A stretch of DNA of 25,661 nt, from NCBI GenBank assembly GCA_017995695.1, contig JAGOIJ010000003.1, positions 1 through 25,661 on the forward strand, in the 5' to 3' direction. How positions within the stretch are numbered: the stretch's first letter is position 1; each line of letters starts with the position of its first letter. Both the position numbers and the translations under genes were made by a program. This document shows positions 22,023-25,661 of the stretch, piece by piece. The notes beneath the pieces are model-generated. The model was not told the DNA's origin and did no database searches. It saw only the letters and a list, made by a program, of their open reading frames with translations. Source of the stretch: Candidatus Omnitrophota bacterium. GTDB lineage: Bacteria > Omnitrophota > Gorgyraeia > Gygaellales > Profunditerraquicolaceae.

Positions 22023-22026
22023 AACT

Positions 22027-22032
22027 TATAAT
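22027..22032 (+). promoter_or_regulatory. -10 box of a clpB promoter
   Basis: A perfect TATAAT abuts the CIRCE element, placing transcription start inside the operator as in other HrcA-regulated promoters. No convincing -35 hexamer is seen 16-18 bases upstream; the T-tract at 22015-22022 may help instead. Confidence 0.5.
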
Positions 22033-22058
22033 TGGCACTCTTATATCGAGAGTGCTAA
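22032..22058 (+). promoter_or_regulatory. CIRCE operator upstream of clpB
   Basis: TTGGCACTC-N9-GAGTGCTAA matches the CIRCE consensus (TTAGCACTC-N9-GAGTGCTAA) at 17 of 18 arm positions, with exact nine-base spacing. HrcA, encoded 2.8 kb downstream, is the known binder, so clpB should be heat-inducible. Confidence 0.93.
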
Positions 22059-22105
22059 TCAATGCTGACGCTTCGTGCGTTTCGATAGCGCACTAAACGT
22101 CTTTA

Positions 22106-24769
22106 ATGAACATGAAACTCGACAAATTTACCATGAAGCTTCAAGAAGCAATAAAGGACTCCGCAGCTTTGGCTGTTGAGTTTAAGCATCAGCAGGTTTT
22201 CCCGGAGCATCTTTTATCTGTCCTGCTTCAACAAGAGGATAGCATTGTAGCTCAGGTTTGCGATGCTTCTGGGGTGCAGACATTTTCAGTAAAGAAGTTT
22301 TTAGAAAAGGAGCTTGATAGTAAGCCAAACGTTAGCGGAAGTGATCACCAGGTATTTTTCTCCCCAGCCTTACAAAAAGTGCTTACGCAAGCATTCCAGG
22401 AAGCGCAGATGGTGCAGGATGAGTTTGTTTCTGGCGAGCATATTCTTTTGGCGATCTTGCACGATCATTTAAGTAGTCTTGCGGCTGGTTTAATGAAACT
22501 TGGTTTAAATAAGGATAAGGTTTTGTCCGCATTGGCTTCGATTCGCGGTAGCCATCGCATCACTGATGAAAATCCTGAAGAAAAATTTAAAGCCCTTGAA
22601 AAATACGGTCAAGATTTGACGCTGGCTGCACAACAGATGAAGCTAGACCCGGTTATTGGTCGCGACCGGGAGATCCGTAGGCTCATGCAGGTTTTATCCC
22701 GCAGGACAAAAAATAATCCGGTTTTAATCGGGGAAGCCGGTGTTGGTAAAACCGCCATTGTTGAAGGTTTAGCGCAGCGTATTATTTCTCAAGATGTGCC
22801 TGAAGGGCTTAAGAATAAAAAGTTAATTTCTTTGGATTTGGGGAGTCTTATCGCTGGGGCTAAATTCCGGGGGGAATTCGAAGATCGGCTTAAGGCAGTG
22901 TTACGTGAGATACAAAACAAGAATGGTCAAATTATCCTTTTTATCGATGAGTTGCATACCTTAGTAGGAGCTGGCGCTGCAGAAGGAGCTATTGATGCGG
23001 CAAATATGCTCAAGCCAATGCTTGCGCGCGGGCAGTTGCGGGCGATTGGCGCGACCACTCTAGATGAGTATCGTAAGCACATTGAAAAAGATGCTGCGCT
23101 TGAACGCAGGTTTCAGCCGGTCTTTGTCGGCGAGCCAACGGTTGAAGACACCGTTGCCATTCTGCGCGGATTAAAGGAGAAGTATGAAATCCACCATGGC
23201 ATCCGCATCAAAGATGCTGCTCTTGTCGCCGCCGCTATGTTATCCGACCGCTACGTGAGCGATCGTCATTTGCCTGATAAGGCAGTTGATCTTATCGATG
23301 AGGCGGCCTCGCGCTTGCGCATAGAAATTGATAGTATGCCGCAGGAGATTGATTCTGCGCAGCGCAAGATTGTGCAGCTTGAGATTGAGCGGCAGGCCCT
23401 TAAGAAAGAAAAAGATAAGATTTCCGTTGAGCGGTTGAAAAAGATTGATGAGCAGGTTGGATTGCTCAAAAAAGAATTGGATGAGAAAAAGAAGCAATGG
23501 GAAAAGGAGAAAAGTATTATTGTAAAAATTAATTCTATTAAAGAGCAGATTGAAGAACAGAAGATCCAGGCGCACAACGCAGAAAAAGTAGGCAATCTCG
23601 ACAAGGTCGCGGAAATTCAATATGGCAAGCTTATCGAATTAAACCGCACCTTGGGGCAATACAATGAAGAGCTTGCTTCCCTGCAAAAATCAGCTCCCCT
23701 TTTACGCCAGGAGATCAGTGAAGAGGATATTGCAGATGTGGTATCTGAATGGACGGGTATCCCGCTTACCAAATTGATGGAGGCCGATACTGAAAAGCTT
23801 GTTAGGATGGAAGAGCGCTTAAAAGAGCATGTTGTTGGCCAGGATCAAGCAATCGAGATTATTGCTTCTTGCATAAGACGAGCGCGCGCTGGGCTGGGCG
23901 ATGAAAAAAAACCGATGGGCTCATTTATTTTTATGGGGCCGACAGGCGTAGGCAAGACAAAGCTCGCAAAAACATTGGCGTGGTTTTTGTTTGACAGCGA
24001 AGAGGCCGTGGTGCGTCTGGATATGTCCGAATATATGGAAAAATTCAGCGTATCGCGTTTGTTGGGAGCCCCTCCTGGTTATGTGGGGTATGAGGAAGGT
24101 GGTCAGCTTACCGAGAAAGTGAGGCGCAGGCCTTACGCAGTAATTCTTTTGGATGAGATTGAAAAGGCGCATCCCGATGTTTATAATGTGTTGTTGCAGA
24201 TTATGGATGAAGGGCGCCTGACTGACGGCCAGGGGCGTACGGTTAATTTTAAAAATACGGTTATCATCATGACGTCTAATATCGGGGCCGAGATCATCCA
24301 GCAGCAAGGGTCGGTAGGCTTCACTCGCCAAGCCCAGAAGCTGCGCGATGCAAGTTCTGTGGCAGCTGGGAAAAGAAATAGCGAAGAGCATGTCTTATCC
24401 GATGTCAAGGAGCGGCTTATGGATGAGGTAAAAAGAGTATTCCGGCCCGAATTCTTAAACCGAGTCGATGATATTGTTATCTTTAACCCGTTAAGCAAAT
24501 TGGATATTCGCCGGATCATTGATATTGAGCTTGAGCCTATTAGCAAGAAATTGCTCCAACAGGGGATTCGTTTAACGATTGCTGAAAAAGTTAAGGAGTT
24601 TATGATTGAGCAGGGTTTTGATCTGCATTATGGAGCGCGCCCTCTAAAAAGGACAATCCAGAGGTATGTGCAGGATCCTCTTGCTATGAAGTTGTTGGAT
24701 GGGACACTCAAGCAGGGTGGAGAAGTTCTGGTTGATCTTGATGATCACAAGAACATAGTATTACGTTAG
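22106..24769 (+). CDS. clpB: ATP-dependent chaperone ClpB (Hsp100 disaggregase)
   Basis: Hexameric AAA+ machine that pulls proteins out of aggregates with DnaK/DnaJ/GrpE. 887 residues, normal to slightly long. Order: N domain (1-150), first AAA+ module with Walker A GEAGVGKT (209-216), the ClpB-specific middle coiled coil (~405-530, extremely Lys/Glu-rich), second module with Walker A GPTGVGKT (611-618), and the C-terminal small domain (PEFLNRVDDIVIFNPL, GARPLKRTIQRYV). The middle domain distinguishes ClpB from ClpA; the ClpC/ClpA ClpP-binding loop is not apparent. Two ATGs, 22106 and 22112, compete; neither has a clear ribosome site. The CIRCE operator sits 48 bases upstream of the first. 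Confidence 0.97.
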   Translation: MNMKLDKFTMKLQEAIKDSAALAVEFKHQQVFPEHLLSVLLQQEDSIVAQVCDASGVQTFSVKKFLEKELDSKPNVSGSDHQVFFSPALQKVLTQAFQEAQMVQDEFVSGEHILLAILHDHLSSLAAGLMKLGLNKDKVLSALASIRGSHRITDENPEEKFKALEKYGQDLTLAAQQMKLDPVIGRDREIRRLMQVLSRRTKNNPVLIGEAGVGKTAIVEGLAQRIISQDVPEGLKNKKLISLDLGSLIAGAKFRGEFEDRLKAVLREIQNKNGQIILFIDELHTLVGAGAAEGAIDAANMLKPMLARGQLRAIGATTLDEYRKHIEKDAALERRFQPVFVGEPTVEDTVAILRGLKEKYEIHHGIRIKDAALVAAAMLSDRYVSDRHLPDKAVDLIDEAASRLRIEIDSMPQEIDSAQRKIVQLEIERQALKKEKDKISVERLKKIDEQVGLLKKELDEKKKQWEKEKSIIVKINSIKEQIEEQKIQAHNAEKVGNLDKVAEIQYGKLIELNRTLGQYNEELASLQKSAPLLRQEISEEDIADVVSEWTGIPLTKLMEADTEKLVRMEERLKEHVVGQDQAIEIIASCIRRARAGLGDEKKPMGSFIFMGPTGVGKTKLAKTLAWFLFDSEEAVVRLDMSEYMEKFSVSRLLGAPPGYVGYEEGGQLTEKVRRRPYAVILLDEIEKAHPDVYNVLLQIMDEGRLTDGQGRTVNFKNTVIIMTSNIGAEIIQQQGSVGFTRQAQKLRDASSVAAGKRNSEEHVLSDVKERLMDEVKRVFRPEFLNRVDDIVIFNPLSKLDIRRIIDIELEPISKKLLQQGIRLTIAEKVKEFMIEQGFDLHYGARPLKRTIQRYVQDPLAMKLLDGTLKQGGEVLVDLDDHKNIVLR

Positions 24770-24814
24770 CTGCGTTTACGTGCAACGTTGATGTTTTATT
24801 GATGCGCGAATGTG

Positions 24815-24842
24815 TTGACAAAGCAGTAATTTGTGTTAAAAT
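24815..24842 (+). promoter_or_regulatory. Promoter of the hrcA operon
   Basis: TTGACA (24815-24820) and TAAAAT (24837-24842) with 16-base spacing make a strong sigma-70-type promoter. CIRCE begins seven bases after the -10, covering the expected start site, so HrcA binding would block it. Confidence 0.8.
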
Positions 24843-24848
24843 TACCCT

Positions 24849-24875
24849 TTAGCATTCTTGGGGTAAGAGTGCTAA
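24849..24875 (+). promoter_or_regulatory. CIRCE operator upstream of hrcA
   Basis: TTAGCATTC-N9-GAGTGCTAA has one departure from consensus (T in the left arm). The right arm runs into the AGGAGG ribosome site, so binding would also mask the leader in DNA. Autoregulation of hrcA-grpE is expected. Confidence 0.93.
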
Positions 24876-24887
24876 TAGGAGGCATGT

Positions 24888-25628
24888 ATGGTACGATTAG
24901 TAGATTATGAGGCGCGCAGGCGCGCGGTACTTGGCGCAGCTATTGAGCGGTATATCAAACATGCTCAGCCGGTATCTTCAGAGGATATTGCAAAGCAATT
25001 CCGCCTTAGTTCAGCCACCATCCGGAATATTTTTGCTGATCTTGAGGAGGAAGGCTATTTAATGCATCCGTACACATCAGGCGGGAGGATCCCCACTAAA
25101 AAGGGATACCGTTATTACGTGGATGTGTTGGTTTCGCAAGCGGAGCTTTTGGAAGAGGAAAAAGAGCATATTGTCGGCGAGTTTAAGCAGGAGATCGGCA
25201 GGCTTGAGGATATCCTAGATCAGACAGCTGGAGCAATTTCGAGAATTACGCACTACGCCGGTATTGCTTCCTTCCTTGAATGGCACGACCGGTTTTTTTA
25301 TAAAGGCTTAAACCTTATCTTGAATCAGCCGGAGTTCCAGGAAGTTGAAAGGATTAGGCTCCTGGTGCAGATGATTGAGGAACGGCAACAGCTGCTTAAG
25401 ATTATCAACCGCGATTTTAAGGATGATAAAATAAAGATTTATGTAGGGGAGGAGCTTGAGTGCCCGGGCATGGATAGCTGCGCGTTGGTGGTCTCAAGTT
25501 ATAAAAGGAAAAATCAGCCTTCAGGCAAGATCGCTGTTTTAGGCCCTATGCGCATGGAGTATGAGCATATCATTCCAACACTTGAGTATATTTCAGGCGT
25601 TTTGACTGAAGTGATGGATAGGACGTAA
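24888..25628 (+). CDS. hrcA: Heat-inducible transcription repressor HrcA (short form)
   Basis: Represses heat-shock operons by binding CIRCE as a dimer. The N-terminal winged helix (residues 1-75: VSSEDIAKQFRLSSATIRN, then SGGRIPTKKGYRYYVD) is intact. The C-terminal half is also recognisable: LNLILNQPEF (141-150), the ligand-like VGEEL, and VLGPMRMEY (217-225). Total length is 246 residues against about 340 in most HrcA proteins. The missing ~100 residues fall between LTxY-like ITHYAGI (120-126) and the PEF helix, where the first part of the GAF-like core and the dimerisation insertion normally lie. No frameshift or stop interrupts it, and promoter, operator and AGGAGG ribosome site (24877-24882) are all good, so it looks functional but compact. 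Confidence 0.92.
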   Translation: MVRLVDYEARRRAVLGAAIERYIKHAQPVSSEDIAKQFRLSSATIRNIFADLEEEGYLMHPYTSGGRIPTKKGYRYYVDVLVSQAELLEEEKEHIVGEFKQEIGRLEDILDQTAGAISRITHYAGIASFLEWHDRFFYKGLNLILNQPEFQEVERIRLLVQMIEERQQLLKIINRDFKDDKIKIYVGEELECPGMDSCALVVSSYKRKNQPSGKIAVLGPMRMEYEHIIPTLEYISGVLTEVMDRT

Positions 25629-25631
25629 GCC

Positions 25632-25661
25632 ATGGAACATGAAAAAGAAAAACTAAAAGTC
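25632..25661 (+). CDS. Start of a downstream gene, probably grpE (3' end outside window)
   Basis: Only ten codons are visible (MEHEKEKLKV), three bases after the hrcA stop. A charged Glu/Lys N terminus in this position fits GrpE, the nucleotide-exchange factor of DnaK, which usually follows hrcA. The identification rests on gene order and charge only. Confidence 0.5.
   Translation, partial: MEHEKEKLKV

Noticed and set aside
21660..22031. HAIR-type operator (CTTGAGT-N7-ACTCAAG) for the HspR-like protein
   Set aside because: The gene's upstream region and the clpB leader were read for it; only a CTTGAC fragment that belongs to the -35 box is present.
23240..23620. Minus-strand 110-126-codon frames, hydrophobic, opposite the clpB middle domain
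   Set aside because: They are the complement of the Lys/Glu-rich coiled coil, which reads as Phe/Leu-rich on the other strand; no ribosome site or homology.
1..25661. CRISPR arrays, tRNA or rRNA genes
   Set aside because: No regularly spaced repeats, no cloverleaf-like stretch in the intergenic gaps and no rRNA-like sequence were seen on either strand.

Overview
The window is a gene-dense bacterial chromosome segment. Every gene I can support is on the + strand, mostly in tightly coupled runs with ATGA or 8-50 bp overlaps. Gene content is housekeeping and core metabolism: panD, def, lipA, trxB, GTP-type PEP carboxykinase, purC, miaB, miaA, hflX, clpB, hrcA and the start of a probable grpE. 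Mixed in are lineage-flavoured genes: a DUF6485 mini-protein, a DUF6448 exported protein, an 85-residue HspR-like regulator and GT39 membrane proteins with TPRs. This combination, moderate G+C, CIRCE control and a dispersed GTCATTGCGA-type palindromic repeat suggest a Gram-negative candidate-phylum bacterium, with Candidatus Omnitrophota as my best guess. That placement is inference from gene content, not a measured result. No tRNA, rRNA, CRISPR, phage or transposase gene is visible.

Region 1 (1-8151) is a long co-directional run: partial DJ-1/PfpI protein, panD, def, a cysteine-rich DUF6485 mini-gene nested between def and lipA, lipA, trxB, pckG, purC, a flippase-like membrane protein, a YacP/NYN nuclease-like protein and a metallo-beta-lactamase-fold hydrolase. 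Starts and stops overlap at most junctions, so translational coupling is likely. The functions are mixed: coenzyme A and lipoate supply, protein N-terminal processing, redox, gluconeogenesis/anaplerosis, purines and RNA turnover.

Region 2 (8152-12530) starts with a 240-bp spacer full of inverted repeats and a good promoter. It is followed by a small MscS-type TM-helix protein closed by a strong intrinsic terminator, a radical SAM protein with SPASM-like extra cysteines, a CPA1-type cation/proton antiporter and a methyltransferase.

Region 3 (12531-20243) runs from an exported DUF6448 protein to a miaB lacking its TRAM domain. An envelope-glycosylation block follows: GT39-type membrane transferase, polyprenyl-phosphate-type GT2, TPR-SPOR exported protein, and a second GT39-like protein with C-terminal TPRs coupled to miaA. 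A 38-bp stretch after the GT2 gene matches miaB and reads as the same peptide. MiaA and MiaB act in sequence on A37 of tRNAs.

Region 4 (20244-25661): a 111-bp MITE-like palindromic element, flanked by a 16-bp direct repeat, sits between miaA and hflX. Then comes a heat-shock block: an HspR-like MerR gene, CIRCE-clpB, CIRCE-hrcA (hrcA about 100 residues shorter than usual) and the start of a probable grpE. HrcA should repress both clpB and its own operon through the two CIRCE operators, with the HspR-like protein as a possible second regulator.
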